A model generated the notes under the pieces. The model had not been told where the DNA came from. It did no database searches and saw nothing but the letters and a program-made list of their open reading frames with translations. A program made the translations under genes and the position numbers. A DNA stretch of 64,000 bases from Cercospora beticola. Lineage: Eukaryota; Ascomycota; Dothideomycetes; Mycosphaerellales; Mycosphaerellaceae. Within the stretch, counting starts at the first letter, position 1, and every line of letters begins with the position of its first letter. Where the stretch lies: positions 2,108,001 to 2,172,000 of the forward strand of contig NC_088935.1 of NCBI RefSeq assembly GCF_033473495.1, read 5' to 3'. Shown piece after piece: positions 1 to 9,830 of this stretch.

Positions 1-1
1 G

Positions 2-403
2 CAGGGGACCAATCAAGGCAAAGTGCAGACTCTGCCAGTATCGCAGCCATCGAGCAGTAGACCTATACCCCAATCGATTCGTCACCAGCCTATGGTGGAG
101 GTGGATCTGGGCTTGAGCATGTCGGAAATAGTTGCTCAACAGCAGATCGAAAAGGAGATCATCCGGGAAGCTGTGGCAAAGCGAGACTTGCAAGATATCC
201 AAGCAGAGCAGGAGTTCCAGGAGTGGTGGGACAAAGAGAGTGCTCGCGTACAACAAGCGGCGCAACAGGACAGCGCGGGACCAGCGAAGGGTTCTCGTAG
301 AGGACGAGGGCGAGGCGGTGCACGCGGAAGGGGCAAGAAGCCTGGGGGTGAAGGCAACGCAAAAGGCACTACCCAAGCAACCAAGGTCGATGGCAAAAAG
401 TAG
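2..403 (+). CDS. 3' end of a gene cut by the window edge; possibly RCC1/ankyrin/BTB (IBtk-like) protein C-terminus
   Basis: The frame is open from base 2 to a TAG at 401-403, giving the last 133 residues of a protein that starts outside the window. A Ser/Pro/Gln-rich stretch is followed by an acidic-basic helical segment with the signature LGLSMSEIVAQQQIEKEIIR and then EFQEWWDKES, and the protein ends in a basic RGRGRGG-type tail. This combination resembles, from memory, the C-terminal tail of fungal proteins carrying RCC1 repeats, ankyrin repeats and BTB domains (inhibitor-of-Bruton-kinase-like). None of those domains lies inside the window, so the family assignment is weak. The RGG tail suggests nucleic-acid binding or arginine methylation, which is inference. 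No internal ATG needs to be invoked; the true start lies upstream. Confidence 0.5.
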   Translation, partial: QGTNQGKVQTLPVSQPSSSRPIPQSIRHQPMVEVDLGLSMSEIVAQQQIEKEIIREAVAKRDLQDIQAEQEFQEWWDKESARVQQAAQQDSAGPAKGSRRGRGRGGARGRGKKPGGEGNAKGTTQATKVDGKK

Positions 404-896
404 TGGTGTCTCAAATGGCCCTCTGCAGTACCATTGTGCCCGAGGCCACGCTCACGCGCAGAGAAGGTCCTATCTTCCTGGAGAAAGGCGTCGGCCCCGG
501 CACTATGTTCCGATGTATAGCTTAGACATGGCATGCGGCGTGAGAGATAAAATGGCGATGCTTCTTCATATGCAAGGTCTACAGAATAGACTTGATAGAT
601 AACACGGTAACACAAGGCTCACGCCGAGTTTATCCGACAATGGCATTGTACCACATGCAGTGACAAGTCGTGCAAGCGTGCGTGCGTGACCGCGGCATGA
701 AGTCGCATTGCACAGTAGCCGGGGATGTCTGGTTGCGTGAATGATTCAGCGCGGTGAGGCGAACCACAGAAGTGCAGCGAAGCCAGAGCAACAGCGGGGC
801 TCCACTCTCTGCACATCCACCTCCAGACAATGCGTGCCTGTCTCATGCATTGACTGCTGGATTGAGCACGAGCGCGACAAGGCGCGCACCTCCGTC
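404..896. other. Intergenic region and probable 5' leader of TCO89
   Basis: About 490 bases with no gene of their own. An in-frame ATG at 741 would extend the next protein by 52 residues, but that stretch is Cys/Arg-rich and unlike the low-complexity body of the protein, so it is treated as leader. No promoter element is called. Confidence 0.4.
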
Positions 897-3488
897 ATGC
901 CCTCGCCCTCCCCGCAGCCACCACTGGCGGCGCCCGGGGCTCACCACCACCACCATCACCAATCCAAGGCCACACCGACCTCGCCCGGCACCGCGTCAAG
1001 TGGCGGCAATGCAGCCCGTCCACCGTTGATGAAGCGACAGAGCTCGCAGAACTCGCAGACGAGCAGCCGCCACGGCTTCGCCAGTCCCACGGCCAGCGAG
1101 CAGCACCTGCAGCACCATCCCGCGCGCGTCAAGCCGCGGCATCATGGCGCCAAAGTCGTGCTCCCGCGCAACCACAGCAGCGCAAGGAACCTGGCCAAGA
1201 TGAGCAAACCGCCCCTGGGCGGAGGGCATCACGTCGCCTTTGATGATTCCCGGCGACACACGCGGCAACGATCGCACGAAGGAGACACTGAGATCCGGTT
1301 GCCCGGGAGTCTGGACGAACAGAGCCGGCCGCCGATGAAACGGAACATGACTGCGTATCAATTGCCGCGCACGCAGAGTCAGAGCCAAGTGAAGCTGAAG
1401 AAGAATCTGAGCCATGGGCAGCTCACGAGGCTGGGCGGAGGTCATGGAGGTAGCAGCAGGAACCTGTCGGGGCTGGGAGCACATGCGACGCGAGCGCCCA
1501 TGAGCCCCGGTTTGAAGGGGCGAAGCAAGCGGCCCAAGAGTGCGGAAATAACGCCTGCTGAGTATCGCGCGCTGCAAGAAAGAAAGGGCTCAGGTCAGGA
1601 GAGGAAGGGCTCAAACCAGGAGAGAAAGGGCTCGAACCCGGAAAGAAAAGGCTCCGGATCAAAGGCGAACGCATCCAAGAAGGTTGGCTTTGCTGTGGGA
1701 AGTGACGAGAGTGGAGACTACGACGACGATGATGATGTTGGGGTCAGACAGCTCGACATGGAGGGCAGTGGGCTGCAGGAGGATGAGTGGACTGAAGAGT
1801 CAGCGAGCGCAAGCCCGCACAGCACGAGGCAAAATACAGCCAACAATTCGCGGCGTACCAGCATGAATTTCACTGGGAAGGAAAGGAATACTACGGCTGT
1901 CACGCCCAGCGATCTTCTAGCGGCGAAAGTGAGCGAGGGAATGCAGAGAAAGAGGGCGGAAATGGAGACGAGACAGGAGGCTAGCGAGAGTGAAGACTCG
2001 AGTGAGGAAGAAGGAACGAGTCCCATGACAATGGCGACGATGAGAGCACCACCCACGCCAGCGGCCGCCGATGAACGACAAACTCCTCAGACTGCTCCAC
2101 GAATATCACTTCAACAGCCTGCCGAGTCAATGACTCGGCCACAGCAGACGCCAAGGGAGGAGAAGCAGCAGCAGCAAGCAGCTCCTGTTGCTCCAAGCAC
2201 ATCGGTCCATGACTACGCGGATCAGAGGTCAGCTTCACCTGCGAAGAATTCAACTCGGGATGCAATGCACGAGCCTCGTAAGGATCCTGAATTGGCCAAG
2301 CCTCAGGCACCTCAACACTCTTTCGCGCCGCCGATCTATCAGCAACAAACTGCCCGTGGGGACGCGCAACTCGAGACTCACGCGACTGCGCCCTCGCTGC
2401 CAGAAGTCAGAGAGCAAGCGCATCAAGCGAGAAAGGAATATGCCAACCCTGCCGCAAAGCGTGTGGCCAGCCAACAACAATTGCCTTCGCCAGCAGTGGT
2501 GTCTAACGTGAGTGCGCTGGATAGCAATCACAGCAGCACCACTTCTCCCGCTCCCTCTCTTCGTTCCTCAAGGTCGAATCTCGTAGGCGATAGTATGACT
2601 GATGCAGAAAGGGAAGATGCCGAATTGGTTTCCCGATTCATGCCTTCTGCATCTCATCCCTCGATGGGCAGCGGCGCCAATACAGCACTGAATACACCAA
2701 AACAAGGTAGCGGCTTCCACACCCCCGAGGAGCATCATGGCATCCCTCGAGACAGAAGTGGGTTTCAGGTCGGCCCCACCAGTCCTGGCTCTACGGTGTC
2801 GGGCTCGTCTGGCTACACGACGCCCGCGCAAGGAATGGGCCGCTCGCGAACAGAGTTACGTTTGCTGCAGGAGAAGGCATTAGCCGACCTTGAATCTCGC
2901 GCTGAAGGTCTAGGAGGTGCGAAACCGGTTCTCCCAGGCCACGTGTATGACCGCAGAAACGAGAGTCTCAAGTCCTTTATGAGTGGCGCTGAACTGCACA
3001 GCGGATCCGGACTGAACATGGGACCGCAAATATTCCAGGGACGATTCAGGGCTGTTAATACCGAGCTGCGTGTTGTGCAAAAGTTCCGCGATCCTGTTGG
3101 TGAAGCCATCTCAAGATTGCGGGGCTGTAAAGGCAGTCGGCTCAACCGTCCTCCATCTGCTTCAGGTCCGAATAGATCTTCAACGGGCCTATCGATCTCC
3201 AAGAGCGCAGTCAGCCTACCGAGCGCGCAGAGGGGAGGCGGTCTGAGTAAATCAGCAAGCCCTCCCAAGGGAGATGGAGCATTGAAGAGAGGCGGACAGA
3301 GCCAGGTGCTTGTCGGCGGAACTGGCGGAACTGGCGGAGGGAGCGAAAGGCATCAGTCGAGGAGAGGTGTGAGTTTCGCAGGAGGACCTCCCAAGACGAG
3401 GGAGATACCGAGCAGGGATGAGGCACCTAATGGAATGTCAAATGCGGATATTGCGAGAGTCGCACAGGAGCTGTGGAACGATTTCTGA
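897..3488 (+). CDS. TCO89: TORC1 subunit TCO89-domain protein
   Basis: Single uninterrupted frame of 863 residues from the ATG at 897 (an in-frame ATG at 741 would add 52). Tco89 is a fungal-specific subunit of TOR complex 1, which acts at the vacuole in nutrient signalling. The order of low-complexity blocks fits the family: a His run near residue 17, PLMKRQSSQNSQ, a basic segment, MKRNMTAYQLPRTQSQ followed by VKLKKNLSHGQL (the most conserved block), an acidic DESGDYDDDDD stretch, EDEWTEESASASPHS, and a C-terminal conserved block with MGPQIFQGRFRAVN and VQKFRDPVGEAI. Almost the whole protein is Ser/Gln/Pro-rich and probably disordered. Residues 228-255 hold four tandem heptads (annotated separately). 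Family recognition rests on remembered pattern, not a search. Confidence 0.7.
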   Translation: MPSPSPQPPLAAPGAHHHHHHQSKATPTSPGTASSGGNAARPPLMKRQSSQNSQTSSRHGFASPTASEQHLQHHPARVKPRHHGAKVVLPRNHSSARNLAKMSKPPLGGGHHVAFDDSRRHTRQRSHEGDTEIRLPGSLDEQSRPPMKRNMTAYQLPRTQSQSQVKLKKNLSHGQLTRLGGGHGGSSRNLSGLGAHATRAPMSPGLKGRSKRPKSAEITPAEYRALQERKGSGQERKGSNQERKGSNPERKGSGSKANASKKVGFAVGSDESGDYDDDDDVGVRQLDMEGSGLQEDEWTEESASASPHSTRQNTANNSRRTSMNFTGKERNTTAVTPSDLLAAKVSEGMQRKRAEMETRQEASESEDSSEEEGTSPMTMATMRAPPTPAAADERQTPQTAPRISLQQPAESMTRPQQTPREEKQQQQAAPVAPSTSVHDYADQRSASPAKNSTRDAMHEPRKDPELAKPQAPQHSFAPPIYQQQTARGDAQLETHATAPSLPEVREQAHQARKEYANPAAKRVASQQQLPSPAVVSNVSALDSNHSSTTSPAPSLRSSRSNLVGDSMTDAEREDAELVSRFMPSASHPSMGSGANTALNTPKQGSGFHTPEEHHGIPRDRSGFQVGPTSPGSTVSGSSGYTTPAQGMGRSRTELRLLQEKALADLESRAEGLGGAKPVLPGHVYDRRNESLKSFMSGAELHSGSGLNMGPQIFQGRFRAVNTELRVVQKFRDPVGEAISRLRGCKGSRLNRPPSASGPNRSSTGLSISKSAVSLPSAQRGGGLSKSASPPKGDGALKRGGQSQVLVGGTGGTGGGSERHQSRRGVSFAGGPPKTREIPSRDEAPNGMSNADIARVAQELWNDF
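1578..1661 (+). repeat. Coding tandem repeat, four ERKGS heptads in TCO89
   Basis: Four consecutive 21-nt units encode ERKGSGQ, ERKGSNQ, ERKGSNP and ERKGSGS. Each carries an R-K-G-S core that fits a basophilic (AGC/PKA-type) kinase site. The units differ by a few substitutions, so this is a tandem expansion. Confidence 0.85.
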
Positions 3489-5445
3489 TACAAGTACGAT
3501 TGGTTGGATACTGGAGAGCTTTGCATATATGATTGGTGCTGAGTTCTGTTGTCTGCGATTTCAGCGTGGCGTTTGGGGTGAAAGGACTTGTGCATTAGCA
3601 TTGGATGGGGGCCTTGCGGGTTGATCATTGCAGTATTACTTTGGTGGTATTATTGGCAACGATTGTATATAGAAGGTGTTGAATTATGAAGATATGACCT
3701 CTGAGATGCATGAGATCGCATGGGAAATGTCGAAGTTGTGTTTGCAGGATACACTCCAGCCGGTGATCTGAATGCTCGTGAGCTTGAAACTGTGAGAACT
3801 CGGACGGCGGCCATCTACACACGCACTGAGAACAGCGGTCAACTCGATTCGGCGCATTGTGCAGGCTGTCACAGGTGAAGTTGCATCGCAGGTGCGCAGT
3901 CTGTGCCCCGGCCTATCAACGAGTTGTGGCACAATCACCGAGACGGCAATCTATGTTCTCCAGCCGGACTGGAGACATCACAGCGCTAGACATGAAGCCG
4001 AAATGAATTGTTGCACAACTCCACCGCGCGTGGTCTTCACTCACTTCCGGCAGAGGTAACGTGGCCTGACAATGCTGCGTGCCTTGCTTCGCGCATCGCA
4101 TGATCCATTGGAAGTGGCAGTGGTACGGCAGGTCCTGCAATGACATGATGGTTCAGTCCAGAAGAAGCGTGGACAATCACTAGTTAACGGCCACAGTGAC
4201 GGCATTGGCTGCGCTAGACGGAGTGATTCCCGTGGCTCCGAGCAACGGACATGGGTCGCACGACGAGTGTTGTGCGGGCGAGAAATGAGCAAGAAACAAC
4301 AGAGGTGATAGGCCGGAAGAGGCTCTGGAGGTTCGCGCCTCTGCTGGGCTCGAGGCAACCAGAAATCAGGAGGGCGAGTCGGGGGTCGAGACTGCGCGGT
4401 GAGGCATGGCTGCCTTGCTTTTGCAGACCTCGAGCAGTTGGCATGTTGGGTCGGGAGGGCGCGAGCATTGCCTTGCGGTCATGGGCGTGCGGAGGTGGAG
4501 AAGGGCCCGTGGGTCTTCTTCACGCTGCCAACGGCCCACGCTCAGGCCCAGCGCAGAACAGAGACATGCCTGCTCGGAGAGAAGTCGCACACGTGACCCC
4601 ACTGAGGAACACCTCGCGTGGGCGGTGGTCGTTGATGACTCGTTGGTGGTGCTCGTGTGTTGCCAGGTTTCGACACCGGCGCTAATGCCAGGGCCGCACA
4701 GCATGTGCCGATGCGGCGCTCGACGTGGCAGCTCGATGCGCGCGCGCGCTCGCAGAATACGACGTGCTGCTGTTGAGTATGCGCCATGCCAATAGTTGGC
4801 GAAGAAAATGCACAGAATTCTCTGCAGCGCTCGCAATCAGCAGAATCCACGCGCGCTCGTTCGTGGCACGAAGTGAATTTTGTGGGTAATCTCGTTTTGT
4901 TTGGACAGGCGCACGGACGGCATGAGCTAAAGTGTGATTGAGTTGGGAAGACCATGGCGATGGGCCGGGCTGCTTAGCGCGTGAAACAAATTGCAGGTCC
5001 CGCCAATATAGAAGTCTATTGATGCCCGTCGCGCTCGCGCCTTCGCTTCCTCTCTCTGCGCTCGCGACACCGTCAGACCACCACGCTCACTACCACCGGC
5101 TCCGGCCACTCACATTGGACGCTCTGCTCCAACAACCGCACTCGTTCATCGACGCACGTCTAGACGACGTGCCACCCACGCTCTCTAGCAGCTTCATCGA
5201 CAGACAGACCAGGCGTCAAACCCCCGAGACAGTCCCAGCCATCGTCTTGACGACGACACGTCTCTCAGAGCATCAACCATCGACCCTCGATCGCCCGCTC
5301 TTCCGTCATCGTCCAATATCGACCATCTCTTCGCAACATCCGCGACAACAAACAATTGTCGTCCCAGCATTCCTGAGCTCAGCGTCATCGCGCATCCAAT
5401 TCGACCCCCAACTGATCGGATCGACCCATTCCAATCGCCGTCATC
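3489..5445. other. Long intergenic region without a recognised gene
   Basis: About 2 kb between TCO89 and the small secreted-protein gene. Open frames up to 156 codons occur on both strands, but they overlap each other and have no recognisable domain. The last 300 bases before 5446 are pyrimidine-rich with repeated CATCGACC and CAACATCC-like motifs, as in fungal promoters and 5' leaders. Confidence 0.5.
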
Positions 5446-5835
5446 ATGCGCTTCTTCGATCTCTCCGCGAGCGCTATCGCAGCCGCTGCGCTGCTCCAAG
5501 GTGCCGTCGCGGCCGAGCAACCTCAGGGCTACGGCGCCGGTGAAGCCACCACCTCGGCGGTGACGACTTACTACACGACCATGACCGTCTACCGTGTCGC
5601 AACCACCGTGACCGCAACCCGAAACGGATCACTGACCGCCTACCCCACTACTGGTGGACCAACGACTCTGGTGGCATCAGCGACAATCCCAAGCTACGGC
5701 AACGGCACCAATGTGCATCCTGGCGCTGCTCCGACGACCGGAGTCGAAGCATCGCAAGGCGGCGCCAGCGGACTTCAAGTATGTTCCATGGGCGTCGCAC
5801 TTGCCGCTGGTGTGGTTGGTCTGCTCTTCATCTAA
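5446..5835 (+). CDS. Small secreted, probably GPI-anchored, Thr-rich surface protein
   Basis: A 129-residue protein with a clear signal peptide (residues about 1-22, MRFFDLSASAIAAAALLQGA followed by a VAAE cleavage region). The middle is rich in Thr, Val, Tyr and Ala with motifs TTYYTTMTVYR and TTVTATRNGS and two N-glycosylation sequons (NGS, NGT). The C-terminus is a hydrophobic segment (VALAAGVVGLLFI) after a Gly/Ser-rich stretch, which fits a GPI-attachment signal. There is a single Cys near the end, so it is not a disulfide-rich effector. It probably sits in the plasma membrane or cell wall; a specific function is not known. No intron is needed, and the start is set by the signal peptide. 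Confidence 0.75.
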   Translation: MRFFDLSASAIAAAALLQGAVAAEQPQGYGAGEATTSAVTTYYTTMTVYRVATTVTATRNGSLTAYPTTGGPTTLVASATIPSYGNGTNVHPGAAPTTGVEASQGGASGLQVCSMGVALAAGVVGLLFI

Positions 5836-6826
5836 GCAGACTGGTCACAACGGGATGCCACTTGGTATCGTTTCTTGCATCGCGGCGTGCTTGCGCGCTC
5901 GCGCCATTCTTAGGAGCAGAGGAGAGGAGGAGATGTTTGTCGATGTTGACCGTTCTTACGACTTATGCATGATGGAAGCGCGCTTCACTGTTGATGTTCT
6001 TCAGCTGGGAGGTCTTGCGAATGGGAGGAAAGCTTTCCGTCGTCGCCTCTCTTGGCGTCGACGGATGCGCATGGACGAGCCTATACCCTAGGAAGCGATG
6101 ATGACTGACCGAACGAAGATATACCCCCTTTTTTTCGACACTTCGTGTGGATTTCTTTCGATTACCCTTCTTGGATAGATAGATTTAGCTTGGTGAGAAC
6201 AAACTTCTTTGAACACTGCGGACTTCATTCATTTTCTCAGAAGCCGTTGGCTGAAGGCATGTGTGGTCCTGTCTCGGACAGCTTCCTGCGCCACTACCAC
6301 GCTGCTTGCCCGGTTTCAGCGAGCATGTCTCTGGCAGAGGCGTGCCTGTAGCCAACCTCGTGAGCTAGGAAGCTGCCATCTCTTTGGGCAAAGCTCTGCC
6401 TCCTAGCGACTGCTCTGGAACAGTAGTGTTTCTTCTCCGCCCAGCGGAGCTTCTTTGTGCATGGGGGCGGTTCGGCGTAGCAGTTGCAGGAAGGAACGGT
6501 GGCGGTTTTCAGTGCACTGATGGTATACCACGAGCTCACATGTGGGCATGAACATCGAAACAGCCCAACGTTCGAGTTTGCAGCAGACGTGAGGTCGGAG
6601 TCGTGAAACGACACTGCTGTTGTCGATCAGTGCAAGTGTCAGCTCTTGCCCCAAGTGCAGTGCTTGTTCACCTTCGGACCCACTTCAGAGTGGAGCTTGT
6701 GACGGCAGTACCTTAACTTCGACCTTCGACTCATGAGCTTGCACGTTTGTCTGAACCCTACACAACCGGACGAGCTCGACAGTCGAGCTTGCAATACAAC
6801 GACCGCGTGTTGACTGGCACATCGAA
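5836..6826. other. Intergenic region
   Basis: About 990 bases between the GPI-type gene and HBS1. The first half probably includes the 3' UTR of the secreted-protein gene. Short frames on both strands have no recognisable content. Confidence 0.5.
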
Positions 6827-9356
6827 ATGCAACGCGTCAAGAACGTCGGCTATGACGAAGATGATCTGTACTCCGACGAGGACGAATATGCGGGGGAGCA
6901 GGACGAATTCACCGCAGAGGACAAAGAGAACTTTGCGACTCTCACTCCTGTAGTGAGAGCAGAACTGGAAGAGGCGGCTATCACAGTGACTACGAAGCAG
7001 ATTGAAGATGCGTTATGGCATTACTATTGGGACGTGGGCAAGAGTGTGGCATACTTGAAGAACTCGAGGACACCGCAACAGCCCAAGCAGCAGGAGGGGA
7101 AGAAAGAAAAGCCGAAGACCAAGTTTGATGAGGCAAGTGCAGCCAATGCGGCTAACGCAGGTGAGTTGAATATTTCTTTGGAGTCTTGTACCGGTCATGC
7201 TTGCTGGCGTAGCTCGCATGGCTCCAAGTGCAAACATCGGCAGGCTCTCCGACGATATTTCTGGGCAGCCACTGATTTGGCGGTGGTAGACCCGAAGCCT
7301 ACGCCGCCAATGTCAGCTGTGGACTGGTTCAGAGGAGTTCCTTGGACGAATGTACCTGCTGGGAGCATTGGTGAATTGGTCCCTGCTCAACCAGCGCGCC
7401 CCGAGCCACAATTGCTTGGAGGTTCTTCGAAGCTGGCAAAGCTAGCGGAAGAGCGCCGTAGGAAGGCGGCGGTGGCAGCACAGCAACCTGCCTCAACGAT
7501 AGGCACCGATCCTATCAGCGGACTCGATCGTCTGAGCAAACCAAAGGAGGCAAAGGAGAACGATCGACCTATTGCCAAAGAAGAAGCCAAGAAGTATCCC
7601 ATTCGCCGAAAGAGGTCGCCAACGCCCCCTCCACGAGAGCCAACTCCACCACCTCCAGAACCAGAAGAAGATGTGCCGGACCTTCGAAGCTCCCCAACCG
7701 CATTCGGCCACACATTAGCCAGGAGCGATCGCGAAGCACATGATTCCAAGCAACTCACTCTTCGTGATTTATTTGGCTCTGGCTATAGTCTTGGTCCCTT
7801 TGCAGCACCCTCACCCGATGACACTGTGCTTCGGGCTCAGAAATCCAGCAAAGGATTGAACAAATAAATACCTTCAGCTGGAACATAGCTGACCATACAT
7901 GAAGCGACAGAAAGCGTGAAACAGACACCGACAACGGCGAATGGCCTTGCAAAGAAAACGGAAGCAATGAAGCTTGACGCTGCGCCCAAAGCGAAAAGTA
8001 AAGGGCTCGACGTGCCCAAGCTGTGGATCCAGGAACAGGCGAAACGCAGATCCGCAGCGTTTGTGGTCATTGGCCACGTTGACCACGGCAAAAGTACACT
8101 CATGGGTCGACTGCTTCTGGATACTGGCGCGGTAGCTCAAAGGGACATTGACAAGTGAGTACACCTTGCCGCCAGTCTTCTCAGCAGTGTTAATGCTCAG
8201 CAGATTCAAGAAGCAAGCTACAGAAATGGGGAAAGCCTCTTTCGCATTGGCATGGGTCATGGACACCGGCGCAGAAGAGCGCAAACGAGGTGTCACTGTA
8301 GACATAGCCCAGCACCATTTCAGCACCGACGACACGGACTTCACCATACTGGATGCCCCGGGCCATCGAGATTTCGTGCCCAACATGATTGGCGGTGCAT
8401 CCATGGCAGATATTGGGCTACTTGTTGTGGATGCGAATCAGCTCGAATCCGGTATGAAAGGCCAAACGAGAGAGCATATCCTGCTTGCACATGCCGTCGG
8501 ATTGCAAAAGGTCGTCGTGGCTGTCAACAAACTCGACTCCACGGCGAGTCCCTGGGACGAATCCACGTTCAAATCGATCAGCCTGGAGATTCGCAAGCTC
8601 CTGGTGGAGACTGGCTTTTCCAAGGACGACATTGCGATTGTGCCCTGCAGTGGACTAAGTGGCGAAAATGTGGTCAAGGCACCGGAGGCCAAATCGGAAG
8701 CAGGTTGGGTCATGAACAAGCATCCGACACTACTACAACAACTCGAGCAATCAGTCCCATCAGGTACACTGCCGGAAAGTGTCTCGCGTCCACTGCGCTT
8801 GCAAATTGCGAATGTGTTTCGAGGTGGCATACAGAATCCTCTTTCTATATCTGGTCGGATACGAAAAGGCAATGTGCAGGTTGGCGAGTCCATGACAATT
8901 CAGCCTAGCGGAGAGAACGCCACTGTCAAGGGTATCGACTTGGTGGGAGCTGCCAAAGACTGGGCTGTGGCAGGGAACATTGTCACACTCCATCTGGCGG
9001 ACATTGAGGCTCAGCACCTGCGGAGTGGCGACGTTGCTTGCAATGCGACCAAGCCCATTTCCGTTGTGAAGAACGTGATCGCCCGGGTTCAGGCCATCGG
9101 TGCTCTGTTGCCGCAGGAGGTAGATGTGCACGTCGGACGGCTTCACGTTCCGGGCAAGATCAGCCAGCTGTTTAGCGTGGTCAACGCCAAGGACGAGATG
9201 GTGAAGAAGAAGCCGAGAATCATCAAGGCCGGCCAGAGAGCTCTGGTACGAATTGCTTTGAACAGCGGTGCGCCGCTGGAGCCTGGCGATCGCATAGTGC
9301 TCAGAGCTGAGGGCAGCACGATAGCAGCAGGAACAGTGGAGAACGTAGGCAGATAG
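6827..9356 (+). CDS. HBS1: Hbs1-like translational GTPase (ribosome rescue, No-Go decay)
   Basis: Proposed exons 6827-7160, 7290-7847, 7911-8154 and 8204-9356 give 762 residues. Hbs1 is an eRF3/EF1A-type GTPase that acts with Dom34 to split stalled ribosomes. The N-terminus is acidic (YDEDDLYSDEDEY) and followed by the HBS1 N-terminal helical region. The GTPase domain has G1 GHVDHGKST (residues about 352-360), G3 DAPGHRD (about 429) and G4 NKLD (about 487), followed by the two EF1A-like beta-barrel domains. Intron 1 (GTGAGT at 7161) keeps the frame whether removed or retained; the acceptor at 7289 is preferred. Intron 3 (8155-8203, phase 2) restores DKFKKQATEMGKASFALAWV. Exons 2 and 3 share a frame but are separated by in-frame TAA (7865) and TAG (7886). 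A 63-nt intron 7848-7910 with a GC donor and branch point GCTGAC would remove them; a GT..AG alternative at 7826-7888 would delete conserved residues. Confidence 0.85.
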
Positions 9357-9830
9357 TGGAAGATATCTGCTAATGAGCCATGACCGAAGAGAAAGGGAGA
9401 AGGAGCCCAACCGTAGTTTGAACGCATCTCTTTCTCTGAAGCTGACGGTGAGACTCTGCTCCCTCGTCGGATGATGCAGCGTGAATGCGCCTTACAGGCA
9501 GTATCAGAGACAATGGCGCGTGGTATGTGCCCACAATCGCCTATGCTTTGACCGTTTGACGAGAGTGGTGAAGCGCAATGCTGCAATTGTGAGGCCTAGT
9601 TAGATGCACGTGCCAAAAGGTGAATTGTGGGTCCCAGAACCGAAAGCCAGATTGCTGCCCAATCGGGAACCCAATTGACATACCCACGTCCGCTTTCTTA
9701 GGAGGCAGTCACAAACCCCAACTCACTCTCTACCGCTAATTGATAACGCCGACCCTCTCTGGCCCAGACGCAAGCCGCGATAAACCACCTCTGCAGGAAC
9801 GAGAATCGTGTTGGAAACGAGGCCGCCGTT
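9357..9830. other. Intergenic region between HBS1 and AGE2-like gene
   Basis: About 470 bases holding the HBS1 3' end and the promoter and leader of the ArfGAP gene. No separate gene is seen. Confidence 0.5.

Noticed and set aside
741..896. N-terminal extension of TCO89 from the ATG at 741
   Set aside because: In frame, but Cys/Arg-rich and unlike the rest of the protein; the ATG at 897 begins the family-like MPSPSPQP sequence.
996..1577. 193-codon minus-strand frame opposite TCO89
   Set aside because: Shadow of the TCO89 frame without any domain.
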